This document shows, piece after piece, positions 1 to 14,000 of a DNA stretch of 64,000 nucleotides (its first letter is position 1; each line of letters starts with the position of its first letter). The translations under genes were made by a program, and so were the position numbers. The notes below the pieces were generated by a model. The model did no database searches. It was not told where the DNA came from and saw nothing but the letters and a program-made list of their open reading frames with translations. Source of the stretch: Rostratula benghalensis. Lineage: Eukaryota; Chordata; Aves; Charadriiformes; Rostratulidae. Where the stretch lies: the NCBI GenBank assembly GCA_013399305.1, contig VXAI01000015.1, positions 7,127,695 through 7,191,694 of the forward strand. The letters are read 5' to 3'.

Positions 1-928
1 TGTCTTCTGGTCTGTCTCTTGCTGTGTGCAATAGTTAACCCTTCATAGGAACCACGTGATTAGATTTTGCTCATTTACGTTATCAAATCAGCAAATGTTA
101 CTGAAGAGCATGGCTCAACTTACAGACTTTGTAGGGAGATGCACAAAAATATGCCATAAAAGCCAATTCATTACTGTTTCTAATAAAGTTTTGGTCTGTG
201 AAGGCAGTTATTTAGGAGCCCAATGTGCATCCCATCTGTTTTCAGTATCCAGTCATACACAAGCAGAACACTCACATCTCTGGTAAAAATCCTAGCAGAG
301 CTTAAGGAGCCTAAGATTTTTATTAGCGGTTTTTATTAGCACATTAGTAGACTTGAGGTCAGATCTCTGCATGTGGTGATTATAGGCTGTGCGGATGCAG
401 CAGGCTTTTTGAAAGGGGGAGACAGATCCTAGGAAGTGTAGAGAGATTGTTTCTCTCTGTAGCAATAAATACATGAGAAAAGTTATTTATCTTTCATTTG
501 AGCGTTCTAAGGGACTCTACAAAGTGAAGGTTGGTGCTGGTTTCTTTTGATTTTTGGAACATTGGAAAAGACAAGTTTTCACAGCTCCTGTTTGAGCTGG
601 TCACCCAGAGGTGAAGGTGTGTTTTCCACTGTTTGTTTTCTGAGTGTTCAACCTTCCGTAGGAGGCTGTGGTCTTTGGGTGGTGAATCCCAAGAAGTTTA
701 ACTGCTGTGCCTTGAGATGTGGCTGTTCCTGCAGCAGGGGCAGGAGGAACTGCTGCTTCACAGGTCAAAGTGATGTTCACATCTGATTGAAGGGCTGGGT
801 TTGGTGGAGGTGTTGTCAAAGAGTTTATTTGCACTTAGATCCAGCAAAGCTCTAAGTAAAGACTTTTTCTGCGAGGTGTGCACAGCCTTTTAGAGATGCT
901 TTTATTTTATCCTATTTTAAACTCCTTT

Positions 929-947
929 CCCCCCCCCCCGCCCCCCC
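929..947. repeat. Poly(C) tract
   Basis: Eighteen C residues interrupted by a single G at 940, in MLXIP intron 1. It is followed by a T-run at about 1022-1038. Low-complexity sequence with no inferred function. Confidence 0.9.
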
Positions 948-3900
948 ATTCCAGTTTGCTTTATGTTAACTCTGGAAGGGGATTTTTCCTTACGTTATCT
1001 TTCTATGGAGTTTTGGTATGGTTTTTTTTTTTTTTTTATCTTCTAGTAGCCTTAGTAGTAACACAATGGTGCCTTTAGTCTGTTTCTGTCTTTTGTGTAG
1101 TTTCTGGTTCTGCTTTTATATAAACTTTGAACAAACTGTATGTGCTGTTGCAGTGTTGAGTCTTTAATGGCTGAGTTTGGTAAGAAGTCTGGGGTTTCTC
1201 ATGCTGCAGGGAGTGGGTTGCAGACAGCTGGTACAAAGGCTTTGTTGCACAAGGTGAGAGGTGGGGGAGCGTCTTTTCTTTTTAAAAACATTTAAGTCGC
1301 TTCTGGAATAAGGTCCCTGAAGTCTCACAGTATATTTATAAGCTGGTAACGTTGTGCAGGGAACGTTACACTATCCTCTGTGGCAGAAGAGCTGGTTTCA
1401 GGTTGCTGCTGAGCGTGGTAAACAGCTCTGGGTTCCTGGGGGTATGTGTGCTGCCCAGAGGGCTGTGCTGATCTGCCATGCTGATACTGTTTGGGTTTTT
1501 CAGAAGCTCTGTGTGCGAAAAGCCTTTGAAGCATAATTTAGGTGCTTAAAACAAGGTCCTGGATCATCACATCTTGACCATTTTATTACCATAGGGCTGC
1601 AGCCTTAACATGCAAAAGGACCCTGACAGATTCATAGCTCTGTACGGGAGGGGCCTTGCTGACAGCCATCCTCTTATATGGAAAGGAAGGTTCTCTGGAC
1701 AACTGCATCAGCTCCTGACCATCTCTCTTGGAAGACAGCTCTCCTAATGAATATTTGGATTCTGAGAAGTTTGAGCAAAAGCCGATAGCAGAAGTCAAGT
1801 TTTAGGAAGAAGTGGAAAATTTCAGAAAACTGCAAAACAAGCAAATAGGATCATTTCCCTTTATATTGAAGCTGCTCTAAAACTGACATTTCTTACTTTT
1901 CACCATGAATGAGAGAGTGCAGGAAACGCTTGAAGGAAAACCAAATGTATTGATGTATTGTGAATTACTTAGTTGATAGGCTTGTCAATACAAGGTGTTG
2001 ATCTTCATCATAACACTGATAGCACTAGGAGAGAGCTCCTCCACCTCCTAGCAGAGAACTTGTAAGAAAAGATCACACTAGAACTCATGCTGATATCCTT
2101 GTTACACCATTTGTGACATTGTTAGATATATAATTTTTCCTTTGCTTCACCAAGTTCATCTAAACCTGGTTTGAGTGGGAGGGAGGAGAGGTGAAGAGAA
2201 GGAGGTGATGGAGAGTAGAAGGGGTGCATTGAGTGGGGTGGCTGTTTTCTAAAAGGCGAGTATTGCAGCTTCAAGGGAAGGGGAAAGAAAGCTGTTGGTA
2301 AAGATGGTGCAGCAAAGAAAATCCAATAAACTTCACAGGCCTCGCTGCTGCTGATCACAGTGTTAGTTACCAGTGCACCATTGTGTTTTACAAAGTCACA
2401 GGACACATTTAAAGCTGGTGTTTCTCTTCTCCTTTCAGGCAAAGAATAGGGCATATGTTCCCTAAATGAAAGTTCTCAAGCTGTTTGAGAGGTGGTGAGA
2501 GCATTGACTGGAGGTCCATCTGGCATGGCGAGGGATCAGGAAAGGGAGCTGGATGCAATTTTGCAAGCAAGTGCAGGCATGTCATCTCATGTTGGCCAGA
2601 TCAGAGAAGTGGAGAATGAAATGTTAATAAGTCTATTCCTCAGTTTCCCACCTGCAAAATCAGGTGAAAGCACCACAGAAAAGCTTGTGAGGAATCTGTT
2701 AGTCCTAAATAATCTATTAATCAAGGCATGAGCATTGAAAAGCAAACAGCATGAGAGGTCACCAATTACAGTGCTAAGTATTCAGGATGTGCTGTTTACC
2801 ATCTGCACACAGAGGCTTAGGATGTGGAGAGATTGCTTGTGATCTTAGAATAAAAGCTTTTCATCATAAGAAATGTGCAAAGGTAGCTACATATAAATTC
2901 AGATGCTTCCTGCCTTTTGTAGTGATTGTGTATCCTGCCATAGTTACCCTTTTATGTAGGATTAAATGATAATATTAAACATGCATTGGTGGTCAGTTCC
3001 AACTGAGATTTGAACTCCCCTGTATAGAGTAAGTCTTAAATCTGTACAGTGTAGGTTCAAGTTCACACTTGAACCACTGGTCCTTACCTCCAAGGAACGT
3101 TTTATTTTTTTAAGTGAATACTTAGAAATTGTGATAATCTTCACTTTGCATGCTCTCCACATCTACAGCTAACCTGCCAGTAATAAAATAACAGATTGTC
3201 TCTTAACATTTTACACCAGAACAGAAACTTTGAGTTGCTGTGTTTATTTAAACAAAAATTGGAACAATTTCCTGTGTGGGTTATTTTTTAAATAATAGGC
3301 CTATATTACTGCAAAAGTTTTGTAACTCTCTTAACTGTAGTATTTTTAACTGCTGACTGTTTACAATGATGGTTTCTTGTAAAGGAAGGTTTGAGGGGAT
3401 CTGATGTTTTTGCCCACATTGAAATCTGACCAACAGATGTGTTCTTTTAAAGTTTATTTGTAAACTTTTGCTAGTGAGATAAAAACTGATTCTCTGTTGT
3501 TTTGAATTCTCTAGCCAGTGGGAGAAAAAGTAGGAGTCTGAAACAGCAATGCCAAATCAAATGATAATGCAGGTACAGGTTGGCTTAATTCTTAGTGTTA
3601 CCTTTATACCATTTTCATACTGAGCATATGAAGATATTTCATAAATTATTCTTTCTTGCTGGGGAATGTGTAAATTGGCATATGTAAATCTACTCCTTGC
3701 TAAAACTTACTTTTGCTAGTAGTATTTCTAGTATGGGCCATGTGGCTGGGGTGTGACTGATGACTGACATTCTGTCCTTGCTTTGCCACTGACATGCTAT
3801 GTGGCCATGGGCAGCTGCTCTCCATCTTGGCATTTCAGATTTGGGCAAATGAAAGTAGTGGCTCTTGCCCCTGTCCCTGGATCTCAAAGTACTGTGTAAG

Positions 3901-6900
3901 TTCTGGAGACCAGTGTCTTTTGGGTTTTTTTTCATGGTGATATCTGGAAGTACTTTGAAGAAGATTTTGATTTTTTGCAATTGAAGTATGAGACCTTTTG
4001 AAAAGTTTTATTGTTTATTAAGTTAAAAAGTACATGACTTTTGTAGATGGGGACACTACAGCAGGGTTGAAGAGCAGGTTTTGATTAAGAGTTAGCAGGG
4101 ATAAATGGTAATTTCTCAGCCTTTTGACTGAAATATTGTTGACATAACTTACAAAGCTTTTTCTGCTTTCTTGCTATTTCAGCTCTGTAGTACAGTGAGT
4201 CAGTGTTGGACAAATGTTGGAAAAGCAGGAACATTTTTAGAAATATCGTTTGATTTTTGGCTGGAAATGAAAAACTGTCTAAGTATTCTGAGTCTTTAAA
4301 TAGACACGGGCTGAAGGACACTGTAGCCTCCAAGTCTCCTCGATATTTATACAGCTCTTTATGTTCCAATGCTCTTTTCACCCTTTCATAACTTGCATGA
4401 AACCTGTTTCTGGTGAAGGCATTTCTCCGGTGGTTGTTCCCAGCTGTCTGTAAGCTTTCCTCTTCATACAGCAGCTCTTGGCTGTAGTATGTTTGGCTGA
4501 AACTACAGCGTGGAACTCCTTTCCTTGACTGACGTTAATGGTGGTGTAAAAAACGGTCAGTGTAGATGTGCTAATACTCTCCAAATGTGAGGGTTTCAGC
4601 TTTGCTTTTTCTCTCAGGCAGCTGCAGTTAGGTTGCCTTGGCAAATACTGGTCTGCTGGCATAAGCCAGGCCCTTGCAGGGTAGCACTCAGCGTGCCACG
4701 ACACTTACTGGGTCCATTTGTGAGTGGCCAGCATAGACATGATCTTTATCAGAGCAAGAGCCCAAGCGCAAACCTCCATTTGTGCAAATTACTTTAAACA
4801 TCCAAACTTTGCTTAAAATAATCTTCCCCTTGTAAAATAAATAAGTGAAGGTTTATAGTGCTTTTGTTGGGGCAGGAATGTTTGCTGCTGGTGTATGATT
4901 GATCTTTTGCTTTACTGTTTCTTTTCAGGAGGTGCGTACCTCAGCCTTCCTGGGTGAAATCAGTCTAGATAACATGTCCTTGGCAGGTGTTGCAATTCCA
5001 GTGTGCTAGTAGATAACTTTGATTTTTTTGTTTTTTTATTTTTCTAACACTTCTTAATACCTAATGCTCACAGTAGAGGAAAAATGTTTGACCGTTCTAG
5101 CATTTGTCTTCAAGATTGAAGTATTATTTTTAAAAGGAGATGAATCAAACATTGGGAAGAGGGTTTGGTTGTTTTAGAATATTTGGTGTAACTTCAGCAC
5201 AAAGCTCCCTGCTGTTGTTTGTGGAGTGTGGGCAATATAACGTCCCTCCACAAAGCTGGAGTCTGCCACTGTGGGAGGATTTCAGGTAAGGAGGATGAAC
5301 TAGGTAACAGAGAAAGTGAGCTGCCCTAATGCTTTGCTTTTAAAATGAACTCTGGGATTAGTATCCTAGGGCTGCAGCTGGGATTAACTTTGTAGGTATG
5401 GATATAAGATGCTAAATCGTGGCCTTCTCGCGAGTCCTACACGCGTTCAGTCAGTGTAGGAATGTTTTTATTTCACTTGCCTGCCTCTTTGCTCCAGCAC
5501 ACAATGCATATAATCTGATTCTCTGAATGAACCTTTGTTTGGGGAAATACTGTTAGTTTTGGCTCTTGGAGAGCTGAGCTGACAGGCCCAACTCCCCAAC
5601 AAAACAGATTGGAGATTAAAAAACAAACTAAAACCACGCCTTCAAAAAAAAAATACTGGGGAGAAGCCAAAAATTTCCTTTTCTGTGTTGCTGAAAAAAC
5701 TGAATCTATTTAGCTACTATAATGTCAAATCAGATTTTTTTTTTTTTTTCTATTACTTAAATTAAGAGCCTCATTACTATTGCCTGCAATTAACAGGTGT
5801 AAAATTGCATGATCATGTACAGGAAGGAATGGGGGAAAAACGGCACAGACAAAGTGGATTTTGAGGCAGGAGTTAACAAGGCAAGAGAAGAGGTCTTGTA
5901 GCACAAGGGCAGTGGGAATCTGTTAACTAAACAGGAAGATGAAATATATTTCTGTAGCTTGTTCCTGTAAACTGAATTTAAAAATTTCATATTTGAAAAC
6001 AAAATAAATTGCTTACAACTATAGCACTCAAGACCCCTATGGTTTATGGGAGAAGTGATTCCTGCAGGTCCACAGTAGCTGCTTTTGAAGGTATCTTTGC
6101 TGTGTTTGCTGAGAATATATATTTGGGCAGCTGGGTCAGGCCTATGGAATCTAAGTCACGGCGCTCAGAGGTTTGTGTTTAAATTCCACATACGATAGAT
6201 CTAGGCCAGGTGCTATCTGAGTGCAAAAGCAAAAAATAACTTGTGAGCTGGAGAGCCAGCTCTAGCCAGAGATTCTCCTTGTCCCTGCGTATCAAAACAA
6301 GTGAAAGATGAGAGGGTTGAAATGAGGGTTCGACACGCAGAGTGTGGTGGAATGTCAAAACAATCTGTGTCTCACTTGTAGTGCTGTCGCTCACACACTT
6401 TGTAGCCATGGGCATGTAATTCAGTCTTACTCTTTCCTTATTTTTAAACAAGAGAGACCTCTTATTTTGTGCAGCATTTAGTTCACTATAATAGCAAGAT
6501 AGCTTGGCAGCTGAAATTCCTTGCTCAGCAATGTTTAGTGTCATGGTGTGGAGAATGAACTTAATTTTTTTTCTGAATGGGGGAAGGGGATTTTTCAGAT
6601 GGGTATTGAAAGCAAAGTCTTCTCTAATGTCTTTTATTAGAAAAGGATTTGAAACATAATGCTCTGGTACAGTTTTGACTGTTTCTGAGGCAGATAACAA
6701 AGGGGAATGGCAAGTTGAATCAGGAATAGCTTAATAAAGCATTTGAGGGGTATAGAAAAATAAAAGTTCTACTGTACTACAATTTAGTGTATTTAATCAA
6801 CGTGTATTCAGACCACCTATTAATATATTAATAATTAATTTAACCTGTTAAATAGAGGTTATGTAAGCTGATCATATAAGCCTTCTGAGATTGCCTTGTT

Positions 6901-7359
6901 TTGGATGGAATTTATCTTGATATTTAAAACTCTCCTTCTCTGCCCCTTCAGTACTCTTTGTAGGAATTCAGTGTTTCTTAAAGCTAATTAGTAATTAAAA
7001 TCCCCAAACTTCTTCTGGGTTTGCACACAAGTAAGTGTCCATTTCTGTCCAAATCCAGAGGGTGGTGGTGTCACATGGTTTTCTGCTGACCAAAGTCCAT
7101 CTTAAAATCCTCTTGATTTAAGGGAGGAGAACAGGGGATTCTTCTGTTGTGAGTCATCTCATATCAGAACTTGGTCATGCCTCTACTGATGTCAGCAGGA
7201 GTTTTTCCATCGAGTATATTGATGGAATAGTTTTTCAGTGTTAGAGAGATACTAGTATAAATTTGAAGCCATCCTAAGAGCTGTGAGTGGCATCCCCTGC
7301 GCCCTGTACCTGCTAAGGAAGGAGGTCACCCATTTGCCTTGTCCCTCCTGGGGAAGTGT

Positions 7360-7584
7360 ACACAGGAAGCTCCATCTAAACATGAGGAGGAACTTTGAGG
7401 GTGGTGGAGCACTGGAACAGGCTGCCCAGAAAGGTGGTGTAGTCTCTACCACTGGAAACATTCCAAAGCCTGCCTGGACACGTTCCTGTGCAACCTGCTG
7501 TAGGTGGACCTGCTTTGGCAGGGGGGTGTTGGACTAGATGATTTCCAGAGGTCCCTTCCAACCCTATATCTGTGCTTCTGTGGG
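7360..7584 (+). mobile_element. CR1 LINE 3' end, plus orientation
   Basis: The sequence carries the characteristic avian CR1 3' block: a segment reading 'gagcactggaacaggctgcc', then 'ttggactagatgatttccag' and 'aggtcccttccaaccc', ending in a short TCTGTG-type repeat. CR1 elements are usually 5'-truncated and end in such short tandem repeats rather than poly(A). The 5' boundary is approximate: similarity is clear from about 7360, and the bases just upstream may also belong to the insertion. It lies in MLXIP intron 1. Confidence 0.9.
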
Positions 7585-10500
7585 TCAGAAAAGAAACAGC
7601 ACTGAAATATCCTGCAAGATCACTCCATAACTGCTCTTTTAGATAATATTTGTTAGCCATACACTTAAAATGATGTTCATTGCTAATCACTGGTGAAAGG
7701 CAACCCTTTAACATATGGGCTTTAAAAAATCTATAGGGATAAGAATGGAAGTAACCTCCATAGGTACTGGTTGCTTGTGTGTCCCTGAAGTGCTTTATTT
7801 TGGATATTATTAATGTAGAAGAAAATGACGACATTCTGAGAGGCAAAACTTTCCATAAAAACGGACATTGCCAGAGTAAAGGCTGTATTGTATGATGTTA
7901 GAATATGTATCTTCTCCCTAATTACATTTCAATTAATTGAAGAAAAATTTAAAAATCAGAAGGCGTGTCTAAGGGAATCGGGTCACGCTTTCTCAGTGGA
8001 CGCCCAATTCTTGTACTTTGCCACAAATCTTGAAGGTTTGTAACTTGTTGAAACACAACTGCTTTCACTGGAATTTTAGAAATGGAGAGAGTTGCATTAC
8101 TCCGACAGATCAGTGCTGTGTTACCCGTCTGCCTGCCTGGATCTCAGTTACCTGAGGTAGTTCTTGAACTGGGAAGAAGTATTTAAAAATACTTGGGAAT
8201 GGAATCCAGCCTCACTTGGCATCTCCAGGATTCCTTGGGGAAAGCTGTAGCATGTGGAAGCAGCAGCCTTAATTGTCTGCAGCTTCTCTTCTGAAAACAC
8301 TGCGACTCCTCCAAAGCACGTTGGGGCCCCCGTGTCCAAGGGGAATTCAGCTCTGTTGGTTGTTCCGCTGAAGCCTTTTTAGTTGGTTTGCTGTGATCAA
8401 ATCACTTGAGGACATTTGGTCTCAGGAGGTGGAGATTTCTACATGGGAGACTGAACTGAGCTGCTGGAATGTATTGCACTTTATCCACCAGATGGTTTTC
8501 AGCCACTTGGATTTGATCTGTTTGATAGCGATGAAAGACAGGAAAGTCCCATACTCCTCCAGCATTGCTTACACCCGCTGGCACATCCTGGGTAGCACGG
8601 GCTGTGCTCCTGGCAGCAACGACCCCTGCAGAATGCAGCCGAGAGCCTGCCTCCCTCTGCTCTCCTCACCTTCAGCGTGTCTGTGCAGCACCAGCATCCT
8701 CGAGGTCATGGTCCAGCTGGTGTGGATGCAGCTGTCCCGGCTTGTACCATGGAGTGTTTGGTCCAAGCCTCTTCCTGTCCTCTTTGGAAGCAGGAACTCC
8801 TGCAGCCGCTGTAGAAGGAGCAAAGACCATGTGTGCACTGATGTTCTATGCTCACAGGTACATCGTGACCATCTGGCTGGTTGGCAATTTGCTCTGCGTT
8901 TCTTGTAGGAGTCGGCGTGGTCTGAGGAGACAGAGCTGGCAGGAGCAACAGCCAGTGGGTGTCTCCATTTGGTTTGGGGGTTTTTTGGTTGCTGTTTTGT
9001 GTCTTCAAAATCTGAAGATGGTGTTCAGTTAGGCAGCCGCTCTTAAGTCGCGGTGTTGTTCGAAGTAATTGACTTTCCATTGACTTTGGAATTTGGAAAA
9101 GTGTCTAAATATTGTTGTCAGCTTCATGCTGATTCCTCTCCACTGAGGCTAAAGTCATTTCACTTACGACCTCAAGCTGGACTTGTGCTTTGCTCCCATG
9201 GGAACTAAAAATAATAATTATTTTAAGAATAGGTTCTTAATCACTTCCTTCTTTTGATGCTCTACTTTTGTTTAGCATTTTGTAAGAATGTAATACAAAA
9301 TGTTTTAAACTATTTGTGTTTTAATTCTAGTTTTAATTGGCTCTTTGAAGATGCAAGGAGTGCACAAGAATTAATTGCAGTTCCTTTTGGCTTTTTTTAG
9401 AAAAGCATTTGTTCTTGTTCTTCTGTATGAAGATTGTTAGAGTTTTGTTGCCTTGGCAAACTGTCCAGTCACCCAGAGCTGTGAAGAGATGAACATTAAT
9501 TTGACAGATTTCTTAGTCAGAGGCATGCGGGCATTTTGTCAGTGTTTGTGATGCATCAGCATGTTGATCTCCTGTCTCCAAACTCTTAACATACATAGGA
9601 GGAACGGAAAAAGATGTGCCTTAATCTGGGTTTAGAAGGTGTAAGATGAGGTACACATGATCTTGAGACAGAGCTGGCTGTGCGGTGAGTAGTAAAGGTG
9701 GTGAGACAGTTTGCAGAGATGAGCAAAATACTGAACGGATGAAGATCTGCAGTCTGCCCTCACGCACAGCAGCTGGCTTACAGTGAGATCAAATACTTAA
9801 TTTGGAGATCTTTCCATAGACTGAAAGATTCTTGAAATTTAGAAGTGGGGTTTTAGGAGAAGTATTTCAAAGAGCGGGATATGGGTGCTCTAGCAAAAAT
9901 AAATAACATTCAGAAGGGCTTTCTTAGACCAGTAAACATACAAAGTGTGTTTGTACTGAGTGTGTTAGAGCACAGCTACAGGGAACAACACAAGTACATT
10001 AATAATTGTTTTTCCTATTTCTTGCTAATAGGTTACATGATTTACTATTACTTTCAGTCAGTGAAGTTGCTTGCTCCAGCAAGTCTACTTGCCTTAAAGG
10101 GAGCCAGTGTTTTATTTTGTGTACCAAATTGTGTTTGTACATTATTTCTTCTCAAGTACCAGAAGCCTAAAGGCTGCATCAGAGCCTGAAGTACAGAAAA
10201 TGTGAGGGAGAACCTAACGTAGGCACAAGAACTATACTTTAATTTGTGGCTGGAAATTCAGTGCATTGTGAATATTTCCTACTTCCTGTACTCTGTCAGA
10301 AGTATGGATTAATGATTCATGAAAAGTGTGTTTTAAGGGCTGGGTAGTTTCTGTTGCTGCAGCATTTACTGGAATCCCTGTTGCTTCTTTCTTTTTCCTT
10401 CCATCTTCCTTCCACCTCACAAGACAGTTCATATATAAGCCAACTTTCCAACCTTCCCGTTCCTTGGAAGAAAGTTAAATTTCTAGTCCATTGGCGATCC

Positions 10501-11082
10501 TGTGCATGTACCTGTGTTTACCAGCATTGCAGAATTAGTGGATGATGGGGTTTTTTTGGGCCAGAACTGGCATTCTAGTGTTACCAGTCTGTAAAATTGA
10601 ATGGAACTGTAGAACTGAAATTGTGTTGACTTAATCCATCTCCCCAGCAAAATCCGAGCCAAAACTATGTGTTGCTGAATGTGCAGAAGCCTCTAGGCCA
10701 AGTTTTGGGGTTAATTTTGAGCAATCTCAGTTGATGGAAAGTCATAGGCTGGCATTTAAGAACATGGGATACTGGCAAGGAGAAAAGTGTAGGTGAAATG
10801 AGTTTTAGACCTGCTTGAAGATACTTGTGAGACCAGTTGTGACCATTGTTAGAAGGCAGATGATGACGTAAAGGAGACTTGAAAAGACCAGACTCATGTC
10901 TGGCACCTAGACCAGTAAGCTGTGGACAGCACATGGCAAAAGTTGTCTCTGGCCAGGTGTGGTTGCTTGTGTGTTTTTTCTGTTGACAGTTGGCAGTTTT
11001 AGGGGGATGCTTTTTCTTGAAAGGAGTGGGTTGAGAAAAACTGAAATTGGAATGATATGTTATGTTGTTTGTTTTGTTTCAG

Positions 11083-14000
11083 TGGAAAGCTGGTCTCACC
11101 AAAATGGAAAAATTTTAAAGGCTTGAAACTTCAGTGGAGAGATAAAATCCGTCTCAATAACGCCATCTGGAGGGCATGGTACATGCAGTGTAAGTATCAC
11201 ACCTGGCTGTGTCACTTGCTATAAAAAATATTCCAAAAGACACATATGTAAGAAGCCAGAGAATTGAAATTACTGCCTAATGAAAAGCCTAAATTCTGCT
11301 GAAGGCCCAGATGGTGGAGACTGTCATGGTATTGCTATTGGATCGGTGCTTTCTTAGAGATGTCTACAGGGAGGTACTGAGCATTCCAGGCACAGTCTCA
11401 GATCTCCCCATTTCCCCTTGGTTATCTGGAAAAACCCTGGATGGATTTCCCCCCCCCCCATCTTGCCATTGAAGAGGCAGAGCTCTCACATTTTCTTTCT
11501 TGTTTCAGACCTGGAGAAGCGCAAGAATCCGGTGTGCCACTTTGTGACTCCCCTGGACGGCTCTGTTGACGTCGATGAACATCGTCGGCCAGAGGTATGT
11601 AAAACCTGAGGAAGAGCCTAATGAGCTCTAGAGTTTATAACAAGATTTTTCTAGACCACTAGATATGAGAGCAGCATCGCAATTCTGTGCTCTGTTGTCT
11701 TTATTTGGAAGGAACCACTAATACAAAGCAGATTGAACCCATTTTTCTAAGTTCATCATATTGAGATGATCAAGGTGCAACAGGAAAAACATTTATCATC
11801 TATGTAACTTAGGTCTATGCTCCACCTCAGTGACATACAAGTCATAGAAGTGCAGTTTGAATAGTTAGGATTTTGACACCCACTGCTCTCTTCTGGCTGG
11901 AGATTGCTGAAGTCAGTGGGAAATCAGTGACAACTGTTTTCAGGATTGAATCTAAGAGACCCTGTGAGAGTTCTCTGTACTTTATTTAATTGATGAGGTG
12001 TTGCTTCAGGACAGCAAGGAATTTCTTTTTCTCTGTCAAGGTAACGCCACAAAAAGACGCATACTTTCCTCTTTATGCTCTTGGGAACATAAACGAAAGC
12101 TCAAGTCTGCCCTCTGGCTCCTTGCAGAAAATCAGTGAGGCTTTAGAATAATTTATAACTCGAAAGGATTTCCAGATGAGTTTGTGGAACTGTCTCAGGC
12201 TTTTGAAAGGACAGTGTTGATGTTTGTGTTGAAAAATGACCCTTGAACACAAGAAGGTTGCGTTAAGGCTGTCCCCAGTTTACATATTGCTGTCTGATAC
12301 ATCACAGACCCACATTGTTCTGAAGGCCACATTGTTTTGTTGCTATTCGTATGTGGCCTTCAAGGTCATGCTTCTCCCTGAGCTGGACATCAGATTTCTA
12401 TTCCTTTATGTCACTCTTAACAGCTCTGTTGTGAGTGTGTGTTGTGTATGTGTGTTCCTGTAACCTTGTGAAATTCTCTTTGCCTGTGTTCTGCAGAACA
12501 GGATGTCATATGCTTTATACATTAGATTTTAGTAAATAAATTTTAAAGTTTTGTGGGTTTTTTTGCATTTTTTAAGGATTGGTTATGGATGAGCTGATGT
12601 GGGAGATGCTGACAGTGCAATCAGATGTCATCTCCTCTTTGTGTATTGTGGGAAAGATGAAGTTAGTACTGTCAGATTTGCTCTGTAATAGCTGAACTCT
12701 TGGAACAGTGTGGGCTGCTGTTACATGAACTCAAACAGAATTAGCATGCTTTCTTTTGCATTTTTTCTGCCTGAATATTTGCTGGGAAGTTTATTGAAGG
12801 TTCAGTCATGTGATTCTGTGTAATTCATGGTACGTGTTTGTGTTCTCAGGCTATTGCAACAGAAGGGAAATACTGGAAACGAAGAATTGAAATAGTCATC
12901 AGGGAATACCACAAGTGGAGAACATACTTCAAGAAAAGGGTTTGTTGATTTACACAGTGAAAGTGTCTTACTTGAACTTGATCACTATATTGTTGCTTTT
13001 GGAGATTTGATGTCACTTTTGCTAGCGTGCAAGAATACATAAAAGAGATGGAAAGCTGGAGCAAGCAAACTGATCTGATCAGTCTCACTTAACTAAAAAT
13101 TATTGTGCATGATTGGGTCTTAAAAGTTTTGCAAAATCAGGTCTTCTACTGGCACGCACAGGACCTATTCTGACTTTTAACATCTGTTTTGCTCTCCTTT
13201 TGCAGTTACAGAAACATAAAGATGAAGATCTTTCAAGTTTGGTCAGGGTAGGTAATACTGCTGATAAGTGGCAACATTTGTGCTTGTAGAAGCTGCAATT
13301 AGGAACAAAGTTGTAACGTGCAGTAGCTTGCATTGATTAAAATCTGAAGACAAGCATCTTGCTTAATTCTTAATTAAGGTTAGGCACCTTAATGTTTCTG
13401 CACCTTAGAGAGCAATATAAGACTTGTAGCTTAAATTGGAATGAGGAGAGGTTGAATGTAAAGTGCTGTGACAGAAGAAATGAGAATTAGTGCTGGGTGG
13501 CAAGAAAAGATCAATCTCTTTGAGGCCTGGCACGTTGTTTCATCTTGTTACTGAGTTGTAGCTGGCACTACTGCCTCATTTGTGTAACTGGATCTATAAA
13601 GATGTGTCTGCTACGTGTTGTGATCTTCCTGATGCCCACAGCATGGACAGATAATGTGCCAGGATCCTAAAAAAGGCAGGAAGTTTAAAGGAACAATGGT
13701 ATCACAACTTAGTATGCCCCCTAAAGCCATCAACCGTACTTGGGGCATATAAACTGATGATGGGAAGCACTATTCTGATGTTTTGTTGGTTGTATTTTTT
13801 TCTTTTTCTTTTTGGAGCCAAGCATAAGTCTGTATGCATTAGAGTTTCAAAAAATTTTCAGCTGTTTTGGACATGAGCTGTAGAAAAGGATGGGAAAGCC
13901 AAGTCACATTATGTTGGTGTTTCGTGAGCTAAAAGCGCACACAAGAACATCAACACACCTTGTGCACAGTCAGACTACAATTACACTTAACTGCCTCTCA

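Larger units (their letters stand above)
1..11082 (+). other. MLXIP: MLXIP intron 1 (3' portion)
   Basis: No exon can be supported here. The first recognisable MLXIP exon starts at 11083 with the third base of a split codon. The human gene has a large first exon encoding the N-terminus, followed by a very long intron 1, so this stretch is best read as the end of that intron and exon 1 lies upstream of the window. It contains one CR1 3' end near 7360-7584, a C-rich tract at 929-947 and several T-runs. The GC-richer segment 8560-9000 is open in several frames, but I see no recognisable protein or convincing exon there. Confidence 0.8.

Noticed and set aside
8393..9032. Overlapping open frames of 120-170 codons on both strands in MLXIP intron 1
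   Set aside because: They overlap in several frames, show no recognisable protein or splice structure, and reflect a locally GC-rich stretch with few stops.
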